From: CAYWNA01 sp964459305
GTDB lineage: Bacteria; Planctomycetota; Planctomycetia; Pirellulales; Pirellulaceae
Direction of reading: 5' to 3'
Length of the DNA: 7,996 nt
NCBI GenBank assembly: GCA_964459305.1
Contig: CAYWNA010000413.1
Span: forward strand, 1 to 7,996
Positions 1 through 6,653 of the stretch are shown here, in pieces (position 1 is the first letter of the stretch; every line of letters begins with the position of its first letter). A model generated the notes under the pieces. That model did no database searches. It saw nothing but the letters and a program-made list of their open reading frames with translations, and was not told the DNA's origin. The translations under genes were made by a program, and so were the position numbers.

Positions 1-18
1 ACGATTAAGAAGGGCCGG

Positions 19-1368
19 TCATACGGTTACTGGGCTGTGAACGCTTACGGCTGCGCCGACCATGGGAGTGGTCGTGCCCTCTACCGAGAACGCGTTTGTC
101 TGACTGAAATGCGGATTGGCATCACCCGGCGGGGTGTTAGCGTCCTGGAAGAGAATACCGTCGATCACCAAATCGGGCGGTTCGCTGGGGACGGTGAGCG
201 ATGTGGTAGTCTGGCTGGCCTCGATACTCGTGGTAGTAGGGTTATCGACCGGTGTGGTCTGGTCGACGCCCTGAAACGAGGCGGCCCCAATCGTCGTCCC
301 GCCGGAAACGCCCGTCACTCTAATTTCGCCGTTGGTCGAAGAGGCACCATCGCCCAGCGGCAGATACCATAGTTCGCTCTGTCCCTGAGCCGAGCCGCCG
401 GAATACGTGGCCTCGGCTCCTGGAGACATCGACGTGCCGGCGAAGGTCACGGCAGTCACGTCGGCGAAGGTGCCCACGTGGACTACGAGCAACCGACTGG
501 ATCCGGACGGCACCGAAAAATCGGAGAGCGTCGTGATGCCATCGCCTTCCACAGCCGTTCCGTTGCCATCCGCGGTCACCGTGCCGCCCCCACCGCCCTC
601 GCCCTGGTTCAGACCGGTGATGGTGACCAGGCCGCCTGCCGTATCGAGCACGCCGGAGGCGTTGAAGTTGACGTCGCCTTCAGTGGTGATGTCGACGTTT
701 CCGCCGCCTGTCTGCACGGTCGTATTGATGTTGACGTTGTCCGCGTCAATGTCCAAAGCCCCGCCGCGGGTGTCGATGACGCCCGTCTGGAAGTTGACCG
801 TCTCGCTGCCGTCCTGGCCGTCGATCGCCAGGTTCCCTGCGAAACCGGAGCCGAGGCCCTGGATGTTGATCGTCTCGTCCCCGCCGCCGAAAAAGCCGTT
901 GATGGCGATGCCAACCGTCGGATTGAAGCCGGGGTCCAGGTCGGCGAACGTGACGTCATAGCCATTGGCGTCGCCAAAGTTGACCGTCAAGCTGTTCGCG
1001 GGATTGGCGAACGTGGTGGTCGGGAATGAATCGCCCGTGACCTGCGAAAACCCGGCGCTCGCGTGGTTGTCGAACACGACGTTGGCATCCCCGCCCGATA
1101 TGTCAATCATCAAGTCGTCGCCCGGCAGGACGCTGATGGCCAACATCCGTCGCTGTTCCAACGGCTCAAAGGCTACCACCCGCCCGCGCCACACGGCCCT
1201 GCGCCCAACGGAAGCGGGCCGCAAGAACAGGCCGTGCATGGAGTCCACGACCGAGGCAACCAGATCTCTCGCTTGCCAACTGCTCAGGGCCAGCACTCGT
1301 GGCAATAAACAACGCCATCGCCGACGCTTGGATTGCCGTACACGTTGTCTTGGATTACGCAATCTCAT
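19..1368 (-). CDS. Planctomycete-type surface/secreted beta-rich protein with LEQRRMLA motif
   Basis: A 449-residue protein of unknown specific function, probably exported. Seen: a very basic N-terminus (Arg/Lys-rich, residues 2-20), then FEPLEQRRMLA at residues 67-77. This is a variant of the LEPRRML-type motif found just before the mature part of many planctomycete extracellular proteins. Residues 78-255 are Gly/Asp/Asn/Thr-rich with repeated short strands (for example DETINI, NVDITT, LVTITG), as in adhesin-like beta structures. A glycine-rich linker (about 257-263) leads to a second beta domain (about 275-449) with an SELWYLPL strand and a FQGVDQTTP segment. The start at 1368 is preceded by AGGGAAGG at good spacing; Met44 is a possible internal start but has no good ribosome-binding site. 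No catalytic motif is visible. The protein ends abruptly (VHSPVTV), near where a last strand of the second domain would be expected, so a C-terminal truncation is possible. It is transcribed away from the oxidoreductase genes. Confidence 0.8.
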   Translation of the reverse strand: MRLRNPRQRVRQSKRRRWRCLLPRVLALSSWQARDLVASVVDSMHGLFLRPASVGRRAVWRGRVVAFEPLEQRRMLAISVLPGDDLMIDISGGDANVVFDNHASAGFSQVTGDSFPTTTFANPANSLTVNFGDANGYDVTFADLDPGFNPTVGIAINGFFGGGDETINIQGLGSGFAGNLAIDGQDGSETVNFQTGVIDTRGGALDIDADNVNINTTVQTGGGNVDITTEGDVNFNASGVLDTAGGLVTITGLNQGEGGGGGTVTADGNGTAVEGDGITTLSDFSVPSGSSRLLVVHVGTFADVTAVTFAGTSMSPGAEATYSGGSAQGQSELWYLPLGDGASSTNGEIRVTGVSGGTTIGAASFQGVDQTTPVDNPTTTSIEASQTTTSLTVPSEPPDLVIDGILFQDANTPPGDANPHFSQTNAFSVEGTTTPMVGAAVSVHSPVTV

Positions 1369-1445
1369 GGTGCCTTCCCTCCACGTCTCGCGGTAACCAG
1401 GCTAGTGCATGGGTTTATGGTGTTTAGGGCGAGAATGTCCACTTT

Positions 1446-1474
1446 ATGCTATTATCGAGTCGCGCGAGTGTAAA
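1446..1474 (-). promoter_or_regulatory. Weak sigma70-like promoter candidate for the surface-protein gene
   Basis: Read on the minus strand, TTTACA (1469-1474) and TAGCAT (1446-1451) are separated by 17 bases, about 75 bases upstream of the start codon at 1368. Five of six bases match the -35 consensus but only four of six match the -10. Planctomycete promoters are poorly defined, so this is only a candidate. Confidence 0.2.
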
Positions 1475-1560
1475 GAAACTCGTCCAGAAAAGAAGCGGAA
1501 GTGCTTCTGGTTCGTTGTAAGACGGCACCGGTATCGCACCCCACACCGACTGCCGAAAAT

Positions 1561-1665
1561 GCGCAGGGTGGGGCAAGCGGATCGTCTTGTTACGGGCGAC
1601 GAATCGCGTCGGACATGGTTTACGTCGCCGGGTCTGCGCAACGAAAAACCGAGCGTCACCCCACC
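1561..1665. repeat. Intergenic element with several nested inverted repeats
   Basis: This gene-free stretch contains three pairs of complementary segments: GCGCAG (1561-1566) with CTGCGC (1634-1639), GGTGGGG (1567-1573) with CCCCACC (1659-1665), and GGCGACG (1595-1601) with CGTCGCC (1623-1629). The first and second pairs cross, so they cannot all form at once; alternative folds are possible. The outer GGTGGGGCAAGCG...CCCCACC layout resembles dispersed palindromic intergenic repeats of other bacteria. With one copy in view, its repeat nature is an inference. Confidence 0.4.
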
Positions 1666-1841
1666 GGAGTGCGTCGTCCATTTTTAGACCGCCGTCATCG
1701 TGCATGAAACCGTTCGATATCTGCCCTGCGCGCCCGTCGGCGATTCTTGCGGTTTGGAACACGGATCAGCAGGTCTTCGGTTCGATGCGACCGTGTGGGG
1801 ATAGAACGCGATTTCCAGTCGGTCGGCGCTCGTTCTTGAGT

Positions 1842-1871
1842 AATTCAACGCCGGAAACGGATGGTTGAATT
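1842..1871 (+). promoter_or_regulatory. Hairpin closed by a GAAA tetraloop, upstream of the oxidoreductase unit
   Basis: AATTCAAC (1842-1849) is perfectly complementary to GTTGAATT (1864-1871). Inside it, CCG (1851-1853) pairs with CGG (1858-1860) around the loop GAAA, a GNRA-type tetraloop, leaving a small 1 x 3 internal loop. It lies 88 bases before the start at 1960. No T-run follows it, so it is not a standard terminator. A role in RNA or as a binding site is possible but unproven. Confidence 0.35.
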
Positions 1872-1892
1872 GGTCGGTCGTCCTGCCGCCTG

Positions 1893-1921
1893 TTGCGAAA
1901 GCCGCGGTTACGGGCTATCGT
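1893..1921 (+). promoter_or_regulatory. Weak sigma70-like promoter candidate for the oxidoreductase unit
   Basis: TTGCGA (1893-1898) and TATCGT (1916-1921) are separated by 17 bases and lie about 40 bases before the first start codon at 1960. Each hexamer matches four of six consensus bases. The spacing and position are good, but the match strength is low. Confidence 0.22.
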
Positions 1922-1959
1922 CAGGGCAATGATTTTGATTCCCATAGGATGCGAGAACC

Positions 1960-2451
1960 ATGAAGAACAAAGTCCTCGTCGTCTATCCACACAAGTGCAC
2001 CGGCTGCCGCATTTGCGAGCAGTGGTGTGCCCAGACCCATCACGGCGACATGAACCCGGCCAAAGCCAGATTGGCGATTCACCGGATCCACCATCGCCAG
2101 ATCAACGTGCCGCTGGCCTGTTCGCAATGCATCAAAGCACCCTGCATTGACGTCTGTCCCACGGACTGCATCGGCCGAAAGAAGGGTGCATTCGGCCTGC
2201 TTCTCGCCGAAGACAAGTGCGTCGCCTGCCGGCTGTGCGTCGACGCTTGCGTGCGCGGCTGCATCAAAATGGATGCCGACCAAGAGATCGCGCTTCTTTG
2301 CGATCTGTGTGACGGCGACCCGCAGTGTGTGAAACACTGTCCGGAAGACGCGATTCAGTACGTGCCGTTCGACCAAGCTGACCGGGGATTCCGCGAACAC
2401 CGCGCCTTGCAACTCGCGGGAATCGCGGCAACAACAGGAGGTGCGCAATGA
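1960..2451 (+). CDS. Four-cluster ferredoxin-like [4Fe-4S] subunit of an AOR-type oxidoreductase
   Basis: A 163-residue electron-transfer protein. Seen: sixteen cysteines arranged as in the DmsB/HycB family: C13-x2-C16-x2-C19-x3-C23, C54-x2-C57-x4-C62-x3-C66, C87-x2-C90-x2-C93-x3-C97 and C114-x2-C117-x5-C123-x3-C127. Additional Cys70 and Cys101 are not needed for the usual set. This predicts four [4Fe-4S] clusters in a chain. There is no signal peptide or membrane segment, so it should be cytoplasmic. The next gene, an AOR catalytic subunit, overlaps it by ATGA, so the two should be made together. Size and cysteine pattern resemble the small subunit (AorA) of the Aromatoleum-type AOR. A FAD subunit like AorC is not found nearby. 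Its role is inferred: carrying electrons between the tungstopterin subunit and a soluble carrier. The start is preceded by AGGATG. Confidence 0.9.
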   Translation: MKNKVLVVYPHKCTGCRICEQWCAQTHHGDMNPAKARLAIHRIHHRQINVPLACSQCIKAPCIDVCPTDCIGRKKGAFGLLLAEDKCVACRLCVDACVRGCIKMDADQEIALLCDLCDGDPQCVKHCPEDAIQYVPFDQADRGFREHRALQLAGIAATTGGAQ

Positions 2452-4298
2452 CTAACATCACTGGTGGACTGACGGGCACGATGCTGCGAGTCAATCTGAC
2501 GGCAGGCGAGGTGAAGTGTGTGGAAACGCCGCGAGATCTGTTCGATCAATTCATCGGCGCGCGGGGCGTTGGCGCCTACATGCTGTTTCACGAACTGCAG
2601 CCGCACACCGATCCGCTGGGGCCGGAAAACAAGTTGATTTTCTTGACCGGCCCGTTGGTAGGCACCATGGCGCCCGGAGCCAACAAGGTCACCGTTTCGT
2701 TTCGATCACCGCTGTCCGAGACGTACTCGTTTTCACTGTGTGGCGGGCACCTGGCACCCGAGATCAAGTTTGCCGGTATCGACGGCGTTGTTGTGGAAGG
2801 CAAGTCTGACAAACCCGTCTACCTGTGGATCGACAACGGCACGGCCACGTTGCGCGACGCCGAACACCTGTGGGGCAAGCAGACCCACGAAACGGAAGAT
2901 GCCATCCGGGATGAGTTGGGCGACACAGAGATCCGCGTAGCCACGATCGGCCCGGCGGGCGAGCGACTGGTGCGTTTTGCCTGCATCCAGGCAGACTACC
3001 ATCGAGAGTTTGGTCGAGGCGGCGCCGGGGCCGTGATGGGATCGAAGAACTTGAAGGCCATCGCCGTGCGTGGAACGGGCAGCGTCACGGTTGCCGATCC
3101 CGAGGCCCTCGGCCGAATCGCCGAAGAGGCCTATGCGGAACTGGCCGAGCATCCTAAGGCACGTCTTCGTCGCCAGTTCGGTACGAACGAAATGGTCGAA
3201 AGCACGAACAACTTTGGCTATTGGGCCACGCGCAACTTTACCACGGGTCATTTCGAGGGGGCGGATCGGCTCACCGGCCAAGAATTCAAAGACAAGATCT
3301 ACATTGGCGACAACTCGTGCTACGCCTGCACAGTCGCGTGTGGAAAAGTATCCGCCGTCACTCAAGGGCCGTTTGCCGGGAAGGCCATCGAGGGGGCCGA
3401 GTTTGAAACTGTCGGCCTGTTGGGCGCCAACTGTGGCGTGAGCGATCCGGAGGCAATCACCGCCGCCACCGCCATCTGCGACGCCTACGGCTTTGACACC
3501 ATGTCGGCCGGAGCAGCGATTTCGTTGGCCATGGAAGCATACGAGCAGGGCACCATCGGCGCAGACGATACCGGCGGTCTTGATCTGCGATTCGGCAATG
3601 GCGACGCACTGATCGCCATCACCCAACAGATCGCCGATCGCACCGGATTGGGCGACATTCTGGCAGAAGGCGCCAAGCGCGCTGCGGAGAAACTGGGCGT
3701 GCCCGATCTGGCCATGCACGTGAAGGGTCAGGAACTGGCGACTTACGAGCCGCGCGGCGTGGTGGGGATGGGCCTCACGTACGCCATCTCGCCCAAGGGC
3801 GGACACCACATGATCGCCCCGACCATGGGCCTGGAGACAGCTGGCGATCCGGCGAAGCGGCTGATCCCCGACGGCAAGGCCAAGATGGTCAAGGACACAC
3901 AACTAATCATGACTGTCGTGGACTCGTTGGCGATGTGCTCGTCCATGCGTTTCGTATTGGGACCGCAAGCGATGTTGAGCCTATACCGCGCGGTCACCGG
4001 CATCGCACTGGAGGAAGAGGAGGCACTTCGGATTGCGGAGCGAGTCAATAACCTGGAACGCCTCTTCAACATCCGCGAAGGACTGACCCGCAAGGACGAC
4101 ACCCTGCCGCGGCGCCTGGTGAAAGAAGCGATGCCCACCGGCCCCAGCCAGGGCAACACCGTCCCGCTGGATCAAATGCTGGACGAGTACTACGAGCTGA
4201 TGGGCTGGGACACCAACGGCGTCCCCGTCCCAGAGCGCATGCAAGAATTGGGACTTCACAAAGAATGGGAGGCGACGGAGAGGGTAATTGCGTCCTAG
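2448..4298 (+). CDS. Tungsten/molybdenum-dependent aldehyde ferredoxin oxidoreductase, catalytic subunit
   Basis: A 616-residue member of the AOR family (Pyrococcus AOR has about 605). Family enzymes oxidise aldehydes to carboxylic acids, or run in reverse, using a bis-pterin tungsten or molybdenum cofactor and one [4Fe-4S] cluster. Seen: the N-terminal AOR domain opening TGTMLRVNLTAGEV; GRGGAGAVMGSKNLKAI at 189-205; cluster ligands C291-x2-C294-x3-C298 plus C497; the two pterin-binding DxxGL(C/D)-type motifs as DAYGFDT (345-351) and DSLAMCS (492-498); and the C-terminal NNLERLFNIREG (534-545) followed by DDTLPRR. No key residue is missing. A strong AGGAGGTG lies at 2436-2443 inside the upstream ferredoxin gene, which it overlaps by four bases. 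No signal peptide is seen, so it is cytoplasmic. Substrate and metal cannot be told from the sequence. A large palindrome follows the gene and may mark the transcript end. Confidence 0.95.
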   Translation: MTNITGGLTGTMLRVNLTAGEVKCVETPRDLFDQFIGARGVGAYMLFHELQPHTDPLGPENKLIFLTGPLVGTMAPGANKVTVSFRSPLSETYSFSLCGGHLAPEIKFAGIDGVVVEGKSDKPVYLWIDNGTATLRDAEHLWGKQTHETEDAIRDELGDTEIRVATIGPAGERLVRFACIQADYHREFGRGGAGAVMGSKNLKAIAVRGTGSVTVADPEALGRIAEEAYAELAEHPKARLRRQFGTNEMVESTNNFGYWATRNFTTGHFEGADRLTGQEFKDKIYIGDNSCYACTVACGKVSAVTQGPFAGKAIEGAEFETVGLLGANCGVSDPEAITAATAICDAYGFDTMSAGAAISLAMEAYEQGTIGADDTGGLDLRFGNGDALIAITQQIADRTGLGDILAEGAKRAAEKLGVPDLAMHVKGQELATYEPRGVVGMGLTYAISPKGGHHMIAPTMGLETAGDPAKRLIPDGKAKMVKDTQLIMTVVDSLAMCSSMRFVLGPQAMLSLYRAVTGIALEEEEALRIAERVNNLERLFNIREGLTRKDDTLPRRLVKEAMPTGPSQGNTVPLDQMLDEYYELMGWDTNGVPVPERMQELGLHKEWEATERVIAS

Positions 4299-4328
4299 TG
4301 CCTCGTTGTCGAGACCCTGCAATAGATC

Positions 4329-4408
4329 GTTTAACTGCGACCCGTCAGGGGAGCGCGTGAGTGATCACTGACGCTCGGGTGCGCTCCCCTGGCGGGTCGC
4401 GGTTAAAC
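4329..4408. repeat. 80-bp near-perfect palindrome with a symmetric core
   Basis: The left arm at 4329-4356 and right arm at 4381-4408 are 28 bases each and complementary at 26 positions. The two exceptions would be U-G wobble pairs in plus-strand RNA, so the whole arm can pair as RNA. The 24-base centre contains the perfect palindrome AGTGATCACT (4360-4369), flanked by GCGT (4355-4358) and ACGC (4371-4374), allowing an alternative core fold. No T-run follows, so this is not a standard intrinsic terminator. It looks like a dispersed palindromic (REP- or MITE-like) element lying between two gene pairs, and it could stabilise or end the AOR transcript. Confidence 0.75.
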
Positions 4409-4476
4409 GAGCATTCGTCGCACACGTTACTCAACGCGACGCTAGGTCATCAACAGCGTCGAAAAGGAGAAGGCAG

Positions 4477-5394
4477 ATGCAAACACATACCAAGTTGACA
4501 CGGCGCGGGTTTATCAACACCGTAGCAATGGGGACGGTCGCGGCAGGATTTGGTGCGCGCATCGGCCGGTCTGCGGACGCGGACACCCCGGCGAGCAAGC
4601 GGACCCCATTGAAGATTGGTATTCGCGCGGCAAGCATGCAGATGGTCGGAACCTTGGATGTCATTAAGACCGCGGCGAGCATTCCTGGGATTATGGGTGT
4701 AGAACTCCAGACCACTGCCGGCAATCCGAATCTGCGCGATTGGGACACCGTGCGCCGGTACAAGGAGGAAGCGGACCGCTGGGGGATTCGTATCCAGTCT
4801 CTGGCTGGAGTCTGGAATCGGGGTGTCAAGATCCACAGTCCCAATGCCGGCGAGAGTCTTGTCCAAACGATCCGGGCGGCAGAGATGTTGGATTCCACCG
4901 TGATCCTTCTGGCGTTCTTCAAGCAGAATGCGCCCGACATGACGAGAGAGGAATCGTACGGTCCGATCGTGACCATGCTGCAGAAGACCGCGAAGAATGC
5001 AGCGAATGCCGGCGTCGTCATGGGGCTGGAGAATTCGCTGAGTCCGTCCGACAACAAGAAGCTCGTCGACCTCGTGGATCACCCGGCCGTCGGCGTCTAC
5101 TACGACCTTCACAACATGGCGTACTACGGTCATGGCGATCAGGCAATCCCCGGCATCAAGCTGCTTGGCAAAGAGCGGATCTGCATGGTGCACGTCAAGA
5201 ACGGGAAAATGCTCTTGGAAGAGCCCGGGCCGATTGACTGGGCCGCGGCGTTTCGTCAGTTCAATGAGATCCAGTACGAAGGTTGGTATGTCTATGAAAC
5301 GGGACACGACAGCACGGCGGATTGCATCGAGGACACAAAGAAGAACAACGTCTTCCTGAAAAAACACGCGCAAATGCCAATGGCTAAAGTGTGA
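4477..5394 (+). CDS. Tat-exported sugar isomerase/epimerase-like TIM-barrel protein (xylose isomerase-like)
   Basis: A 305-residue protein of the xylose isomerase-like TIM-barrel superfamily (AP endonuclease family 2 fold, as in tagatose 3-epimerase and hydroxypyruvate isomerase). Seen: a twin-arginine signal, TRRGFINT at residues 8-15, then a short small-residue hydrophobic stretch with likely cleavage near residue 35. A barrel from about residue 45 carries the expected metal ligands: E185 (GLEN), D210 (YYDLHN), H239 (MVHVKNG) and E274 (YVYETG). VELQT near 75-79 fits the first barrel strand. The spacing matches metal-dependent epimerases. AAGGAG at 4464-4469 sets the start. The gene ends inside the start of the LarA-like gene (GTGA overlap). 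Many planctomycete proteins annotated as sugar phosphate isomerase/epimerase carry such signals. The substrate is unknown. An exported location fits a free sugar rather than a sugar phosphate (inference). Confidence 0.87.
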   Translation: MQTHTKLTRRGFINTVAMGTVAAGFGARIGRSADADTPASKRTPLKIGIRAASMQMVGTLDVIKTAASIPGIMGVELQTTAGNPNLRDWDTVRRYKEEADRWGIRIQSLAGVWNRGVKIHSPNAGESLVQTIRAAEMLDSTVILLAFFKQNAPDMTREESYGPIVTMLQKTAKNAANAGVVMGLENSLSPSDNKKLVDLVDHPAVGVYYDLHNMAYYGHGDQAIPGIKLLGKERICMVHVKNGKMLLEEPGPIDWAAAFRQFNEIQYEGWYVYETGHDSTADCIEDTKKNNVFLKKHAQMPMAKV

Positions 5395-6653
5395 GCAGCG
5401 TCAAGATTGAACTACCGTACGGTCACGATACTGTCTCGGTGTCTGTTCCCAGCGATAAGCTCGTGGGGACATTCCTACCGCGCCAGCTTGCCCCGGTTTC
5501 CGATCCGGCCGGAGCATTGCGCGAGGCCATGGCGAATTCCGTTGCCAGCGAGCGGTTGCGGGACAAGGCTGCCCAGGCGAAACGCGTGGCCATCGCAATC
5601 GAAGACGCGACGCGCCCCGTGCCCAATTCGCTGTTAGTCGACGCCGTTATGACTGAACTCGACGCGGCAGGGATTTCGCCGGATCAGGTGAAGGTGATCG
5701 TGGCGACCGGTCTGCATCGACCGATGACGCCCGATGAGTTGGACACCGCCCTCGGTCGTTGGCGGGGATTGGTGGCCAGTGAGAATCACGATGCGGAGGA
5801 CCCGCAACGCCTCGTGCGGCTCGGCAAAACGAGCTTGGACACCGAGATTTCGGTCAATCGCTCGTTTATGGAGGCCGACCTCAAGATTACGACCGGAGAC
5901 GTCGAATATCATCAGTTCTGCGGCTATGGCGGCGGTGCGAAGTGCATCTACCCCGGCATGGCAGACGCTGCGGCGATTCGGTCCAATCATTCGCGCATGG
6001 ATTTGCCCGGGACCGGTCCCGGCAACATCGACGGTAACCCCGTCCGGGAGGAGATCAACGAGGTTGGCCGGATGGCAGGTGTGGACTTCAACGTGAGCGT
6101 GGCCCTGGACGCCGACCATCGCATCGTAGCCGTGCGCGCCGGCGATCCGGACCTCTCATTTCGTCAAGCGTGCTGCTTTGTCGACGAGATGTACTCGGTC
6201 GAAGTCCCTAGCCGCGCCGACCTAGTTATCGCATCGCCAGGCGGACACCCGAAGGACATCGACCTGTACCAGTCGCAGAAGGCCATCGAAGAGGCCACCC
6301 AAGTTGTCAAACCGGGCGGAGATGTACTGGTGACGGCCCGTTGCGGAGAAGGAGGCGGTTCGGAGTTGTTCGAGGCATGGATGAATGAGGCCTACACCGC
6401 CGACGACATCATCCGCCGGATCAAGGAGAACTTCGTCATGGGCGGCCACAAGGCCTACCAAATTGCCCGCGAAGTCCAGCGAGCGAACATCCATCTCTAC
6501 TCCGAGACCCCACCCGGCCGCGTTCGTACCTGGCTGATGCAGCCAGTTCGGTCGACGACCGATATCGAAAAACTCATTGCTGCGGCCGAATCCGTTATCG
6601 TGCTTCCCCAGGCGACACTGGTGCGGGCAAGTGTGTGTTCCGCAAAGGAGTGA
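5391..6653 (+). CDS. LarA-family nickel-pincer 2-hydroxyacid racemase/epimerase
   Basis: A 420-residue homologue of lactate racemase LarA (about 424 in Lactiplantibacillus), formerly DUF2088. The family inverts a 2-hydroxy acid using a nickel-pincer nucleotide cofactor bound to a lysine. Seen: EDATRPVP (71-78); the catalytic histidine in ATGLHRPMT (H109); H174 in VEYHQFCGYGGGAK with the cofactor lysine K184; and nickel ligand H200 in SNHSRM. These are almost the same residue numbers as in LarA (H108, H174, K184, H200). LYQSQK at 292-297 matches the conserved Y-Q-S-x-K substrate region. The start is GTG at 5391, overlapping the previous stop by four bases; there is no clear ribosome-binding site, so translation probably depends on coupling. 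No signal peptide is seen. Family members also act on malate, phenyllactate and sugar acids, so lactate is not proven. The cofactor genes larB, larC and larE are not in the window. Confidence 0.92.
   Translation: MSSVKIELPYGHDTVSVSVPSDKLVGTFLPRQLAPVSDPAGALREAMANSVASERLRDKAAQAKRVAIAIEDATRPVPNSLLVDAVMTELDAAGISPDQVKVIVATGLHRPMTPDELDTALGRWRGLVASENHDAEDPQRLVRLGKTSLDTEISVNRSFMEADLKITTGDVEYHQFCGYGGGAKCIYPGMADAAAIRSNHSRMDLPGTGPGNIDGNPVREEINEVGRMAGVDFNVSVALDADHRIVAVRAGDPDLSFRQACCFVDEMYSVEVPSRADLVIASPGGHPKDIDLYQSQKAIEEATQVVKPGGDVLVTARCGEGGGSELFEAWMNEAYTADDIIRRIKENFVMGGHKAYQIAREVQRANIHLYSETPPGRVRTWLMQPVRSTTDIEKLIAAAESVIVLPQATLVRASVCSAKE

Larger units (their letters stand above)
1369..1959. other. Gene-free divergent intergenic region
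   Basis: These 591 bases separate the minus-strand surface-protein gene from the plus-strand oxidoreductase genes. Short open frames exist on both strands, but none has a recognisable protein pattern or a good ribosome-binding site, and they overlap one another. The region holds the inverted-repeat element at 1561-1665, a hairpin at 1842-1871 and weak promoter candidates at both ends. No tRNA, CRISPR or transposase signal is seen. Confidence 0.7.

Noticed and set aside
407..1029. Plus-strand open frames opposite the surface-protein gene
   Set aside because: Low-complexity Ser/Pro/Val or Arg/Asp/Val translations are what one expects opposite a Gly/Thr/Asp-rich beta protein; no ribosome-binding sites or motifs.
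1409..1762. Overlapping short open frames on both strands of the intergenic region
   Set aside because: Several frames overlap each other across an inverted-repeat element; none has a recognisable domain or translation signal.
1779..1788. GGTTCGATGC, resembling a tRNA T-loop
   Set aside because: The flanks do not form a T-stem, and no acceptor, D or anticodon arms are found around it.
2733..3902. 389-codon open frame on the minus strand
   Set aside because: It lies wholly antisense to the AOR gene, whose motifs are convincing; its protein has no known pattern. Long antisense frames are common opposite high-GC genes.
4329..4408. Intrinsic terminator call for the palindrome
   Set aside because: The arms are far longer than usual and no T-run follows on either strand, so it is listed as a repeat; a role in transcript ending remains possible.
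4416..4441. Small inverted repeat CGTCGC/GCGACG before the TIM-barrel gene
   Set aside because: Six-base arms with a 14-base loop are likely by chance in GC-rich DNA; no other regulatory sign.
4450..5373. 307-codon open frame on the minus strand (and a 208-codon one in the same place)
   Set aside because: Antisense to the TIM-barrel gene, which has a signal peptide, ribosome-binding site and metal ligands. No support for the antisense frames.
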